Numbered from the stretch's first letter, positions 1 to 9,607 are shown. The stretch: 64,000 nucleotides of DNA from Kolteria novifilia (GCA_007748055.1 CP036279.1:1426001-1490000); one strand, 5' to 3'. Numbers and translations: made by a program. The notes: a model not told the origin generated them from the letters alone.

Positions 1-2100
1 TTCGATGGCGGGGACGGACTCTGGCGGTGGTGGCACGGGTTGCCCCAACAGCTTCTCCATCACCCATACGCCTCGTACGACCGGTGAGGTCGAAGTGCCG
101 TTGCTCGTAAGCTTCAGGATCGACGCCTGGGTAAGCAGTCCCCCGTAGGGGCTGGACTCCGGCAACTCGATGCGGCGCATCGCGGAGCCCTGTTGGCGGG
201 GCAGGCCATAGTGCTCCGCGAGCCGGTCGTTGACGAAGGTGAAGTCGCCGTCGACCAGCGAGGTGATCGGCAGGTTGTCTCGGACCATCGCGGCGAAGAA
301 CGCGCGCGTCTCACGTTCCATCGATGCGACGAGGTAGTCGTCTTTTCGGTACTCCGGGTAGAGGCGAATGTCGGGCCCGTCGCGGCGCAGCTCCTTCAGG
401 TCGAGCCATTGGTCGGTGAAGTTCTCAACGAATCGCTCGACACGCGGATCGAGTCGAAGCCGATCGACCTGGGAACGCAGTGTGTCGGGGTTCGACAACC
501 GACTTTCCGAGGCCAAGCGAAGCAGTTCGTCGTCGGGGCGGGAGTTCCACAGCAAGTGGGACAGTCGAGACGCGAGTGCATGGTCGTCCTCCCGGTCCCC
601 GGTGGGAGCGGTGAGGTAGAGAAAGTGACCGGAGCACAGGAACGCTTGGTATCCCTTGAGCATCGCCTCGGGGAAGGGGGCTCCCTCGTCGAGCTTCGCG
701 AAGATCAGCTCGAGAAACGGCGCGAGGACCTTTTCGTCAAGGGGACGCCGCGCCGCGGCCTCGGCAAATCGCCGGAACAGACGTTCGGCGTCTTCTCTCG
801 GGCGATCGGATTGAATGTCGACACCGACCGAATGACCTTTGGCCATCGCCCGTAGCGGGAGGTCCCCGAAGAGAACGCGATGGGATTCCGGTGGCCACGT
901 TGTCGGCGGCAGCGGACCGGCGACCTCGAGCCACTCGATGAGCGCGCCGCGATGACCATGAGGTGGCATCGGTGGAAAGTCATAGAAGAAACCGCCATCG
1001 GTGCGCACAAAGGGGACCGGAAGCCCCAAGAGACTGTACTCGAAGGTCTCGCCCTCCTTGAGATCGATCGTCGTTTCGTGCACTTTGCCTTTGGGCAAGA
1101 GATCGATCCACCCCCCTGTCTCGCGGACGTCGCCGGAGACATCCGCGCCCGAGGGTTGTCTCGCTCGAAAGCTCATCGGGAGCGGATCGTCGGCTGGTAC
1201 CAACCGAAAACCGGGCCGTTGAAGCACGGCTCGGGCGGAGAACGTCACTCGGAAGCGACCATCCTCGGGGGCGACGAATCCGCGCGGGTAACCAAAGTAG
1301 GGCCACGTCGCCGAGCGGAAGAGGGCCAGCGTGATGCGCGGATCGCGGCGTTCCTCCGCCGACATCGACGCCAGATCCTTGCCTGTGATTGGAAGCAACT
1401 TGCCATCGCGGACGAAGAACATCGCTTCGCGTTCGCCGAACGTGTTCGTCGCGGGAAAGAGGTCGGTGCCGGTGAAGCGACGATGATGAACCTTCGGGGC
1501 TGTCAGTCCTGTGGCGACGGCTTCGGCGAGCGCGGCGTCGGCGGCGTCGAGATAGGCGGCCAACTGAACGTGCGACATGTCGAGCAGGGCCGCGACCTTC
1601 GTGAACCCGTGAGCGTCGCGGTCCTCGGGAAGTCGATCGACGATGTCGAGATGGGGGAGCTTCAGCAAGTCACGCAGGTTGTCCTCGTACTCCGTACGGG
1701 TCAGGCGGCGGATCGACCCGGCGCCGGAATGTCGTGCTTGATGCGCCTCGCCATGGCGGATCGCGTCGGCCAGTGCGGCCAGGAGCGTCGTCCTATCGTT
1801 GGGAATGAGGTCGGAGCGATCGGGCGGCATCTCCTCGGAAGCGATCCTGTCATGAATCGTGATCCAGTGCTCGCGAATCGCTCGGTCCTCGAACGACCAC
1901 TCCAGCGAACTGAGGTCAAGTCCGCCTTCGGCCGTGCCCTCGTCGTGACACGCGAGGCAGGTCGCCGCGAGGAGCCCCTCCGCGACCTGTCCCTCGTTGG
2001 TCGTGACCGCGGCGCCATCGGCTTTCGCACGCTCGGTGGCTACCGAGAGAACGAAGGTGGCGGCTAGCAGCCGTGCCATCGGCTTGATGGACATTCCCAT
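1..2100 (-). CDS. DUF1592-family planctomycete cytochrome protein, C-terminus beyond window edge
   Basis: Reading down from an ATG at 2100 the minus strand is open to base 1, about 700 codons, with no stop; the gene continues out of the window. The N-terminus has a hydrophobic leader (residues about 8-22) followed by one heme-binding CLACH motif (C48, C51, H52). After it come stretches typical of the DUF1587/DUF1595/DUF1592/DUF1588 module order, including RRLTRTEYEDNLRDLL near residue 118 and SRLSHLLWNSRPDDELLRLA in the last third. Such proteins are exported, probably periplasmic, and are abundant in Planctomycetes; their reaction is not settled, although a role in oxidative attack on polymers has been suggested. 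The GntR-type regulator gene ends 49 bp upstream on the same strand, so the two may be cotranscribed. No clear Shine-Dalgarno lies before 2100; the ATG at 2094 is an alternative start. Family assignment is confident, function is not. Confidence 0.85.
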   Translation of the reverse strand, partial: MGMSIKPMARLLAATFVLSVATERAKADGAAVTTNEGQVAEGLLAATCLACHDEGTAEGGLDLSSLEWSFEDRAIREHWITIHDRIASEEMPPDRSDLIPNDRTTLLAALADAIRHGEAHQARHSGAGSIRRLTRTEYEDNLRDLLKLPHLDIVDRLPEDRDAHGFTKVAALLDMSHVQLAAYLDAADAALAEAVATGLTAPKVHHRRFTGTDLFPATNTFGEREAMFFVRDGKLLPITGKDLASMSAEERRDPRITLALFRSATWPYFGYPRGFVAPEDGRFRVTFSARAVLQRPGFRLVPADDPLPMSFRARQPSGADVSGDVRETGGWIDLLPKGKVHETTIDLKEGETFEYSLLGLPVPFVRTDGGFFYDFPPMPPHGHRGALIEWLEVAGPLPPTTWPPESHRVLFGDLPLRAMAKGHSVGVDIQSDRPREDAERLFRRFAEAAARRPLDEKVLAPFLELIFAKLDEGAPFPEAMLKGYQAFLCSGHFLYLTAPTGDREDDHALASRLSHLLWNSRPDDELLRLASESRLSNPDTLRSQVDRLRLDPRVERFVENFTDQWLDLKELRRDGPDIRLYPEYRKDDYLVASMERETRAFFAAMVRDNLPITSLVDGDFTFVNDRLAEHYGLPRQQGSAMRRIELPESSPYGGLLTQASILKLTSNGTSTSPVVRGVWVMEKLLGQPVPPPPESVPAIE

Positions 2101-2149
2101 GCGCGGACTCGTTGGCTTGAAGGTCGTTCCGTCCGATTTGCTCTCTCGT

Positions 2150-2869
2150 TCACGATCGCGTTCGTTTGTTGACTCGCTTCTTCAGCATCACCAGGACGGC
2201 TTCCATGTGCTCTCGCATCGCTTGGTCGGCGGCGTCCTGATCGTGAGACTTGATGGCGGCGAAGATTCGTCGGTGCAGCGAGCGTCCCAGTTGGTTGTCG
2301 CGCGGCGAAGGAGTCGTTTGGGCCATCTGGGTGACGACGAATTCGTAGATGACTTCCATCAGGTTCTGCATGAGCGGATTCCCCGCGGCCTGCAAGATGC
2401 GGCGATGGAAGCGGAAGTCGAGCTCCAGCAATTCGGCATACGGGCGATCGATCGAGTCGAGTTCCTTGAGCAGGTCCTGAAGGTCGGAAATGTCCGCGTC
2501 CGTGGCTCGTTCGGCGGCCAGACGGACCGCCTGTACTTCGATGGCCGAGCGCAGTTCGGTGTAGACCAGCAGTTCCCTTGGAGCCAGCGTGACGGCTGAA
2601 CGCAGCAGTTGGACGCAGTTGGCGAGGACGTCCCTGTTGGCGACGAAGGTGCCGTTTCCTCGTTGGATTTCAACGAGGCCCAACCCCTGGAGTCGTGCAA
2701 GGGCTTCGCGTAGCACCGGCCTGCTGACCCTGAGTTGCTCGACGAGTTCCAGCTCGCCGGGAAGACGTTGCCCCGCGGAAAGTTTTTGTTGTTCGATCAC
2801 TTCGCGAATTCGTTCGACGACTTGATCGACGGAGGAGCGGCGGGGAATCGGTTTGAGTTTGACGTTCAT
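2150..2869 (-). CDS. GntR/FadR-subfamily transcriptional regulator (FCD effector domain)
   Basis: A 239-residue protein beginning MNVKLKPIPRRSSVDQ. Residues about 12-75 form a GntR winged helix-turn-helix, with the signature LPGELELVEQLRVSRPVLREA and the wing sequence RGNGTF. Residues about 95-225 form an all-helical FCD domain with the usual metal-ligand pattern: D and H in ELDFRFHRRIL, and histidines in RSLHRRIF and REHMEAVL. FCD proteins usually sense small organic acids. The ATG at 2869 was chosen because the GntR domain begins right after it and because an upstream extension of this frame is low-complexity and antisense to the kinase gene. A perfect 7-1-7 inverted repeat lies 33-47 bp upstream, which suggests autoregulation. 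The DUF1592 gene follows after 49 bp and is the likely target. Confidence 0.92.
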   Translation of the reverse strand: MNVKLKPIPRRSSVDQVVERIREVIEQQKLSAGQRLPGELELVEQLRVSRPVLREALARLQGLGLVEIQRGNGTFVANRDVLANCVQLLRSAVTLAPRELLVYTELRSAIEVQAVRLAAERATDADISDLQDLLKELDSIDRPYAELLELDFRFHRRILQAAGNPLMQNLMEVIYEFVVTQMAQTTPSPRDNQLGRSLHRRIFAAIKSHDQDAADQAMREHMEAVLVMLKKRVNKRTRS

Positions 2870-2901
2870 GAAGGGACCTGGACGGTGACGCGACAGACAA
2901 C

Positions 2902-2916
2902 AGATGTCTGACATCT
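2902..2916. promoter_or_regulatory. Probable operator of the GntR regulator (7-1-7 inverted repeat)
   Basis: AGATGTC-T-GACATCT is a perfect inverted repeat with a 1-bp spacer. It keeps the GT(N3)AC core seen in FadR-subfamily operators, and lies 33-47 bp upstream of the regulator start, where it would overlap the promoter. Binding is inferred. Confidence 0.6.
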
Positions 2917-3020
2917 TACTCGGTTGGAGAGGCGCTGTCCAGCCGAGACTTGCCCGCGTTTGCGATGCCGCCGGAGCGCCCCCGCGACCGTGCCGTCGCT
3001 CTGACAACATTCGCGATCCG

Positions 3021-6000
3021 CTACCGCTCCCCGTTGGAAAGCAGCTTTGCTTCAGAGGGTGATGGGCGAAGCAACCTCGCCTCGCCTTCGAGCATGTGGA
3101 GACGAGCGGACTTGACCCAGAGATAGCCGTTGGCAAAGGAAAATCGCAGCGCGGAGCGGCGGTCGCTTTCGAGTTGCTCGGTGGGTCCGTTCCAGTCGAT
3201 CCACGTCTTGCCATCGATGGTGGCGAGGATGTGGGTCTGCTTGCCCTCTCGCTTGACGGTGACATACAGCCGCAAGTCTTTGTCATGGGGCGGGGTGAAG
3301 CGGGGCCGCTGCAGCGTCTTCGTCTTCTTGTGGTCGGTGTGGACGACTCTCAGTCCGTTCGGGTCCTCGTGGAATGGGGAGAGGGCGACACATCCCTTTG
3401 GGTCAGGGAGGACAAGCGAACAGAACGAGGAGGTCTTCGTTCGGAACGTGGTTTCGAGCTCGTAACTACTCGAGGCCTCGGGAACGACGGGGATTGTCAG
3501 GGCAATGCCACCATGGTGCGGAGTGTTGATGCGCCAGCCCGAGCCGTAGCGTTTCCACGCTCCTCTTGTGTCGAGTTTGCCGTCGACCAGAGGGAGCAAA
3601 TCGAGCCAGCCGTCTTCCGGCTTCAGCGCTTCGTCTGTTTGCGGGACCTCCCAGAGACGGACCACCTTTGCCTGATCGCAACTCGCCAGGAGTTTGCCAT
3701 CGGGCGAGAAGACCAACTCCCTGATGTATTCTTCGTGCCCTCGGAGTTCCGTCACGAGTTTCAGCGTTTCTGCATCGCGCACGTAGACAACGTTCGCGGT
3801 CCCACCCATCGCCAGATAGCGTCCATCGGGAGAGTAGGCGATCCCATAGATGTTCGGCTTGCCGTTATTTCGTCGATGACTCATAACCCCCGTTCGTTCC
3901 CCGCTGTCCACTTCGAACACGTAGCTCCTGTCGTAGTCGGAACCGGCGGCGATTTGTTTTCCATCGGGGGAAAATGCGGTTTGATTGATTTTCTCGCCTA
4001 GTCTCATGAGAGTTTTCCAGCGACCGAGCGACTCGCCCGTGGCCGGGTCCCAGAGGTCGACGGTCATCCCGCCGCCGGTGGCGATGAGTGTGCCGTCGGG
4101 GCTGAAGTTGACGCAGCAGACTCCCGATTGGCCGATGCCTGTCTTCGTCGTCCACTGGACCTTCCGTGAAGCGACATCGATCATGCGCAACTCTTCGCCG
4201 AGTGCGAGGACCACGGACTTCCCATCGGGCGAAAATGCCCCGGCGAGCCTGCCAGGACCAAGTGGCTCCTCTTCGAAGGCCGCCTTCTCGGTGTCCCACA
4301 ACTTGACGACCGGCTCGTCACCCCCGACGGCGACCGCTAGTTTCTTCCCGTCGGGCGAGTAGGCGAGCGCCCGATCGTGATCCTTGCCAGAAGTACGAAT
4401 GATCTGAATCGTCGTCTCCGTCGCGATGTCCCAGATCCGAACCGTCCCATCGGCCGAGATGGTGGCCAGGTGCGGCTGCGTCGGCGAAAAGGCGAGGTGC
4501 GCCACGCCTCCCTCATGGCCGGTGAGCACCGCACGCTCTTTCCAGCCGCCTGGGAAACTTCCCGGCGCGGGAAGATCGTCGAGTGGCATCACCTCGATCT
4601 TGCGAAACTGACCGGTGCCATCTCTCGTCCCGATTCCGGGGATGCCGGGCCCGCCACTCTTTCGCTTGGCCTCGTGGATCTTCACGCCATCGACGTAGGC
4701 AATCAAGCGATCACCGACCGAGGCGAGCGTGAGTTCAAACCACTGATGGGGATCAAATCGAGGCCAACGGTCGCCGTCGAACTGGTTTCCCCCCACGCCG
4801 CCATCGGCATTTGCCCAGACCATCTGCTCGTCGATGGTGATGGTCGCATTCCATCTGTTGACGAGACGCAAACTCGCCCGCACCAGCATGTCCTTCGCGG
4901 CGTACTTCTCGAGGTCGATATGCGACTCCGTGAGATCCAAGTAGCCATCTTTCATCGTTGCTCTTGACGGCTCCTTCGCGGCCAATTCCTCCAATGGCAC
5001 TTCAACCCAATCAGTCAACGCCAGCGGTTCGTAATCGGGTGGGGTCTTGACATTCGCCGGTAGTGGATCGTTTGAGCGCGGGAACAGGTCCGCCTCGCCG
5101 TCGAGCATTCGCAACGCGAGCTTCTCGATCGAGTAGCGGCCGGCCGCACCGATGCCCAATCCGCCGGGCTTGACGGTCAGGAAATCGGGTGGAGCCAGGT
5201 CGCTCGGATCACCCTTCCAAACGAACAATGGGACATCGTCGACCAGAGCGGCTACCCGAGCGAGCTCCCCTTGGCGATCGACGCGGATCACCAATTCCTT
5301 CGATTGCATGGGGGCCAAACTCAGATTGTCCGGCAGCCGTTGGGACTTCGGGTCGATGCCGTGGGCGAAGGTGAGCGGTTCCTTCCGGCCGTAGCTGAAC
5401 CACGTGCTGGAGCCGAAGACCGGAAGATGGAACGCGATTCCTTGCTGTTTCGAAACGAGACGTCGAAAACTCGTTCGCAGCTCGAAACTTCCCCGTGGCA
5501 AGCAGGGAAGCGCCAGCCGCGCCGTGACAATGGCTTGTCCTTTGACGTTCGGTGGCAGGACGGTCAGCGTTCCCTCATCGGCGAACCACCAGTCGCCGCT
5601 CTCGGTGCCTTGCTGTGCGTCGATGGTGGGGAGGAGATCGAACCAACCGTCGGCCGGGGTGATCGGTTTGAGCGGATACGATGGTAAGCCACCGGCACGG
5701 ACAAGGGCCGCTTGTTCGTCGGTCAGACGCAACAGCGCCACGTTGCGCCAATGGGCCTTCGCACTTCTTGCTCCCAGTCTTAGCTGCGTCAAATCACCTT
5801 GCTCGATCGCATACTCGAAAAGCTTGCGTTGGTCGACATAGGCGCTCAAGACGTTATCGACGACGACGTAGTCAAATGCGGAGAAGCGATTGATGCCCTC
5901 ACTGCGATGCGTGCCCACACCGAGAACTCTTCGACTGTTCTTGTTGTTGACGCGCCAGAGCTCGTGGGCGGAATTGTAGAAGTGTGCTCCAGAATACGAG

Positions 6001-7847
6001 TAGTCGTCAAAGACGAGTATCTCCTCGGCTAACTCCATTCTTGGCGCATAGCGTTTGTCGTGTTCGGCGTGGAGTACTAAGTTGCCCGCTCGTATCGAGC
6101 GAAGCAGGGATTGCTTTTCGGCATTCCGCGAGTCAATCGTGAGCACGCCGTCACGGAACTCGGTCTTGAGTTCGGGATGATCCTTCTCGGATTTGAGGCG
6201 TTCCCACTTCGCGAACTCCTCCTCGCTGTCGAGCAACGGGACCCACTGGCCGACGGCGTCCTCGGATGGCCGGTCGACAACGGCGTCGCTTGGGACAGAT
6301 GATGACGGACTCGCTTTCTCGCCGGTCGATTTGGCGGCCGATGACTCTTTCGGTGTCGCCATCTTTCCCGACGGCAACGTGACGGCGACGCTGCCATCGC
6401 GCTCGACCGCGACGTGTGCCCCTTTCGGAACCTTGAACGTCGTCTCCTTGTCGCCATGGCGAATCTTGACGATGAACCAACCAGACATCGCAATCCCGAT
6501 CAAGCCGATTGCCGTCGTCAGCATCCACCGGCGATAGCGGGAAGGGCGAGCTTGCTTCCCCTCGGTCGACGTGGCGACGGGCGATGTCCGCGTCTCGGCG
6601 TCGGAAGCTGTCGGGAACGCGTCGGTGCTGCGAGAGCTGGCGTCCACGAGCGGTTGGGCATTACGATCGTCGCTCAACAACGCGGAGAGGTCGGCTCCGG
6701 CGGCGAAGGGCGCGATCGCTTCCGCCACGTCCGACGGCTCCGCGAAGCGGGCATCGGGACCCTTCTCCAGCATCCGATGAATGATCGCGGCGAGCTCATC
6801 GGGCACCTCCGGTCGACGTGACTGAATCGAAGGGGCCGGTTCGCTGGCCAGGGCCATCATCTTCTGAACGGGAGAGAGATACTGCTCGCCGTGATAGACG
6901 GTTTGGCCCGTCAGGAGCTTGTAGAGCGTCGCGCCGAGGGAGTAGATGTCGGCCCGAATGTCGACCGCTTTGCTGTCGCCTCCCTGTTCGGGGGCCATGT
7001 AACTGAGCGTCCCCATCGTCTGGCCAGTGCTTGTCAATCCCTCACGGTCGATCGCATGGGCGTCGGCGAGCAGCGCCAGCCCCATGTCGAGAATCTTGAG
7101 CACTGGTTCGTGACGCCGTCGCTTAGTGAGGATCAAATTGCTCGGCTTGATGTCCCGATGAACCATCTGATGATCGTGAGCCTCGTCGAGTCCGACGGCC
7201 GCTTGGCGAATCAGTTCGCACGCCGCGGCGATCGGCAACCGGCCTTGCCGACGGACGAGTTCCGCCAAGTCGATGCCCTCGATGTACTCCATGACCAGAA
7301 AGTGCACGCCATCGACTTCGCCGGCGTCCATCGCGCGAACGATGTTGGGGTGGTCGAGCTTGCCGACCGCGCGCATTTCACGCTGGAAGCGGGCCACCGC
7401 CAGTTCGTCTTGAATCCGCTCGCGCGGCAACAGCTTGAGGGCGACGATCTTGTCCAGCCGCGTGTGGCGCGCTTTGAAGACCGCGCCCATGCCGCCTTCG
7501 CCAAGCTTCGCGAGCAACTGGTATCCGCGGATCTGGCCAAAAGGGACGACCGTTTCGTCACCTGGATCCGGTGACGTCGAGAGCGACCTCTGCGCGGCTT
7601 CGCGACCATGCCGTTTAATGAAAGCCAGCGCGTTTCGGCAGCGCTCGTCGTTGGATGGCGGCTCGGGATTGGCGGCTCGCAAGGCGGAGACCAAGGTGTC
7701 CCCGTCCGCTTCGAGTTGGACCACCGTCTCTTCGCAAGTTGGGCATTGATCCAAGTGGCGGACGACCTCGTCCACCGTCTCGAACTGCAAACGCCCACGC
7801 AGAAAGTCACTGAGTTGTTCGCTGGAAGGGCAAGGGTCGTTCAGCAT
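3021..7847 (-). CDS. Giant Ser/Thr protein kinase with zinc-finger N-terminus, TM segment, LamG-like and WD40 domains
   Basis: A 1608-residue protein. Residues 1-50 resemble an anti-sigma-type zinc finger (H31, C35, C38 in HLDQCPTC). Residues about 105-380 are a Hanks-type kinase: GEGGMG 116-121, catalytic lysine K138, HRDIKPSN 230-237, DMG at 254-256 in place of DFG, and APE 285-287. A basic stretch and a single membrane helix (about 442-460) follow. Outside are concanavalin/LamG-like repeats, each introduced by a variant of DGWFDLLP (as in DUF1080-type proteins), then WD40 repeats at about 1085-1400 with repeated FSPDGK, then one more LamG-like unit. The kinase would be cytoplasmic and the large C-terminus extracytoplasmic. 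An ECF sigma gene lies 152 bp upstream on the same strand; ECF-kinase pairing is a known planctomycete arrangement. All catalytic residues are present, so it should be active. Confidence 0.93.
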   Translation of the reverse strand: MLNDPCPSSEQLSDFLRGRLQFETVDEVVRHLDQCPTCEETVVQLEADGDTLVSALRAANPEPPSNDERCRNALAFIKRHGREAAQRSLSTSPDPGDETVVPFGQIRGYQLLAKLGEGGMGAVFKARHTRLDKIVALKLLPRERIQDELAVARFQREMRAVGKLDHPNIVRAMDAGEVDGVHFLVMEYIEGIDLAELVRRQGRLPIAAACELIRQAAVGLDEAHDHQMVHRDIKPSNLILTKRRRHEPVLKILDMGLALLADAHAIDREGLTSTGQTMGTLSYMAPEQGGDSKAVDIRADIYSLGATLYKLLTGQTVYHGEQYLSPVQKMMALASEPAPSIQSRRPEVPDELAAIIHRMLEKGPDARFAEPSDVAEAIAPFAAGADLSALLSDDRNAQPLVDASSRSTDAFPTASDAETRTSPVATSTEGKQARPSRYRRWMLTTAIGLIGIAMSGWFIVKIRHGDKETTFKVPKGAHVAVERDGSVAVTLPSGKMATPKESSAAKSTGEKASPSSSVPSDAVVDRPSEDAVGQWVPLLDSEEEFAKWERLKSEKDHPELKTEFRDGVLTIDSRNAEKQSLLRSIRAGNLVLHAEHDKRYAPRMELAEEILVFDDYSYSGAHFYNSAHELWRVNNKNSRRVLGVGTHRSEGINRFSAFDYVVVDNVLSAYVDQRKLFEYAIEQGDLTQLRLGARSAKAHWRNVALLRLTDEQAALVRAGGLPSYPLKPITPADGWFDLLPTIDAQQGTESGDWWFADEGTLTVLPPNVKGQAIVTARLALPCLPRGSFELRTSFRRLVSKQQGIAFHLPVFGSSTWFSYGRKEPLTFAHGIDPKSQRLPDNLSLAPMQSKELVIRVDRQGELARVAALVDDVPLFVWKGDPSDLAPPDFLTVKPGGLGIGAAGRYSIEKLALRMLDGEADLFPRSNDPLPANVKTPPDYEPLALTDWVEVPLEELAAKEPSRATMKDGYLDLTESHIDLEKYAAKDMLVRASLRLVNRWNATITIDEQMVWANADGGVGGNQFDGDRWPRFDPHQWFELTLASVGDRLIAYVDGVKIHEAKRKSGGPGIPGIGTRDGTGQFRKIEVMPLDDLPAPGSFPGGWKERAVLTGHEGGVAHLAFSPTQPHLATISADGTVRIWDIATETTIQIIRTSGKDHDRALAYSPDGKKLAVAVGGDEPVVKLWDTEKAAFEEEPLGPGRLAGAFSPDGKSVVLALGEELRMIDVASRKVQWTTKTGIGQSGVCCVNFSPDGTLIATGGGMTVDLWDPATGESLGRWKTLMRLGEKINQTAFSPDGKQIAAGSDYDRSYVFEVDSGERTGVMSHRRNNGKPNIYGIAYSPDGRYLAMGGTANVVYVRDAETLKLVTELRGHEEYIRELVFSPDGKLLASCDQAKVVRLWEVPQTDEALKPEDGWLDLLPLVDGKLDTRGAWKRYGSGWRINTPHHGGIALTIPVVPEASSSYELETTFRTKTSSFCSLVLPDPKGCVALSPFHEDPNGLRVVHTDHKKTKTLQRPRFTPPHDKDLRLYVTVKREGKQTHILATIDGKTWIDWNGPTEQLESDRRSALRFSFANGYLWVKSARLHMLEGEARLLRPSPSEAKLLSNGER

Positions 7848-7999
7848 CGATCAGGTCCCCGGCTCCGTAGTCGACGTTTCGGCGAAAAAGTGAATGGCTG
7901 AGAACGGAGCAGCACGGCAAGCCGCGACGTTTCCGCCCACTAAAGCGAACAACGCGAGAGCGCGACACGATTTTCCATAGACGTCGTCGATAGGCCGAT

Positions 8000-8602
8000 T
8001 CAGAGCGGATCTTCGCCGAGTTCGTCCCGCAGCCGTCGCAGAACGCGGCTCTTGGCTTGGCGAACGCCATTGGCCGAGATGCCCATGTCGGCGGCGATGT
8101 CGGAGGTCGAGTCCCCATCGATCGCCGCTCGCCAAAACGCCTTCCAGGTGTTTTCCTCGAACTCGACCCGCACGACCTCCAGAGCCCGGTGGAGAAACTG
8201 GCTTAACTGCTGCTGATCTTCGGCGTCGGAGGACTCGTCGGGCTGGTAGTCCGGGAGCTCCGCGATCCGCTGATGGGCTGCCGTGCCGCCGACCGCTTGC
8301 CCTTGTTTCTCGATGCGGCGAAAATGGTCGTGGATCTTGTTGCGCGTGATCGTCCAGAGCCAACCGCGAAAGCGTCCACCTTCGCGGGCCTGGTACTGAT
8401 CGATGGCCCCGGCGACGGAGGCGAAGACCTCCTGCACGACATCCGCCGCGTCGCTCGAGTCGAGGCGCGATCGGCGACACCAATAGATCACCAAGGGGCC
8501 ATAGAGATCGACCAATCTTCGCCAGGCATCGTCGTCGCGCGCTCGCACCCGACTGATCAAGTCGCTCGATGTGCTTCCGAAGCTCGATTCCTGGATCGCC
8601 AT
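8000..8602 (-). CDS. ECF RNA polymerase sigma factor linked to the Ser/Thr kinase
   Basis: A 200-residue sigma-70 family protein. Region 2 is seen in YGPLVIYWCRRSRL and in DSSDAADVVQEVFASV, the core-binding and -10 recognition part. Region 4 is the C-terminal helix-turn-helix DIAADMGISANGVRQAKSRV. The two are separated by an acidic linker. The start at 8602 (MAIQESSFG) gives the normal family length. The same frame stays open further upstream, but that extension has no sigma character. There is no anti-sigma gene next to it. The downstream kinase has a zinc-finger-like N-terminus with HxxxCxxC, so the kinase itself may control this sigma by binding or phosphorylation. That is known for some ECF-kinase pairs and is only inferred here. 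Confidence 0.9.
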   Translation of the reverse strand: MAIQESSFGSTSSDLISRVRARDDDAWRRLVDLYGPLVIYWCRRSRLDSSDAADVVQEVFASVAGAIDQYQAREGGRFRGWLWTITRNKIHDHFRRIEKQGQAVGGTAAHQRIAELPDYQPDESSDAEDQQQLSQFLHRALEVVRVEFEENTWKAFWRAAIDGDSTSDIAADMGISANGVRQAKSRVLRRLRDELGEDPL

Positions 8603-8978
8603 GTGGACATTATGGGGCACGCGGCCAGCCATTGAAATGGCTAGTAGCCCATGATTCGCTGTCGGCCAAGTCAACGGGCTGCTTGTCTCCAGGCACGCTC
8701 GGTTCGTTTTGACGGACCGTCCGAAACACTCGCGGGGAAGGGTAAGCGGGAACTCGATTGTCCTTTTCCGAGTTCTGATCGCATTTCTTGTCGGATATTG
8801 CCGAATTGTCATCGGATTTGAGATTGGTGGTTCCCCCGGGAATTTGGCAAAAGGGATGGGTTGGGCCACCGGGCTACTTCGCTGAAATTTCCATCACGGG
8901 TCCCCCGCTGTTTCTTCTTGGTCGTCCCTCGCCTCGGGTCAGGGTAGAATCGTCCCTTTGACGGCGAAGCGGAGGGTC
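8603..8978. other. Intergenic region between the ECF sigma gene and the broken zinc-ribbon gene
   Basis: About 375 bp with no coding signal. It must hold the promoter of the ECF-kinase unit. The one symmetrical element noticed is CGGAC-C-GTCCG at 8713-8723, a 5-1-5 inverted repeat about 110 bp upstream of the sigma start. Its role is unknown. Confidence 0.5.
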
Positions 8979-9257
8979 ATGCGCGAGCGGGGATGGTTTT
9001 ACCGGGACGAGGAGGAGTTCCGACGGATTCACGAGAAGCTCAAGCTGACGCCCTGCCCGCACTGCCATGTTGTCGGCACGCTGATCCTGCACGGCTATCT
9101 GCGTGGCTACGATGACCACAACCGGCGGCGCAAGGGGGTGCGTGCCCGAAGCATTCTTTTCCTCGCCGCCGTCACCCTCCTCGACCAATGGCTCCGTCGC
9201 TATCGGCACCAGCAAGCCCAAAAGAAAACTCGTACCCCGCCATTCCCATCCAAGTAG
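8979..9257 (+). pseudogene. Truncated or frameshifted zinc-ribbon protein, probably transposase-related
   Basis: The open frame begins at an ATG with GGAGG six bases before it and encodes 92 residues. The first 60 look like a real protein: a charged helix (RDEEEFRRIHEKL), then TPCPHCHVVGTLILHGYLRG with a CPHC knuckle, then a basic HNRRRKGVRAR. This pattern resembles N-terminal zinc-ribbon parts of some planctomycete transposase-like proteins, where a second cysteine pair would follow. Here the sequence after residue 60 is unrelated and the second cysteine pair is missing, so the gene appears cut or frameshifted near 9150. It marks the left edge of the degraded island. The exact family was not identified. 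Confidence 0.5.
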
Positions 9258-9272
9258 GACGGCAGTTCACCG

Positions 9273-9607
9273 GGCCAAGTCTCCCAAAGGACCGGCCATG
9301 CACAAGCGACGAGCAAGCCAGTCCCATCGCGCCCATCCTCCTCCAGACTTCCGGATAATTCGGCAACACGGCCTCCACAGACCCAGAATCCCTACCGCCC
9401 TAATTCGGCAACGAATGCGACCAGAATTTGAACCGGGACAGCCAACTCTGCCAAAGGACCGACCATGCGCAAGCAACGAGCAAGCCAATCCCATCACGCC
9501 CAGCCTCCTCCAGAATTCCCGACAATTTGACAACACCGCCTCCACAGACCCCATATCCCTACAGCCCGAACTCGGCACCGAATGCGACCAGAATTTGAAC
9601 CGGGACA
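9273..9607. repeat. Two-copy tandem repeat with a 167-bp period
   Basis: The blocks at about 9284-9440 and 9451-9607 align without gaps at a constant offset of 167 bp, with roughly 85 percent identity by eye. For example CCAAAGGACCGGCCATG at 9284 matches CCAAAGGACCGACCATG at 9451, and both copies end in ATTTGAACCGGGACA. Neither strand shows a convincing gene. The divergence says the duplication is not recent. Its nature is unknown; it may be a decayed coding or mobile sequence. Confidence 0.75.

Noticed and set aside
880-2067. Open frame of 395 codons on the plus strand
   Set aside because: Antisense to the DUF1592 gene, which has clear family motifs; the plus-strand translation has none.
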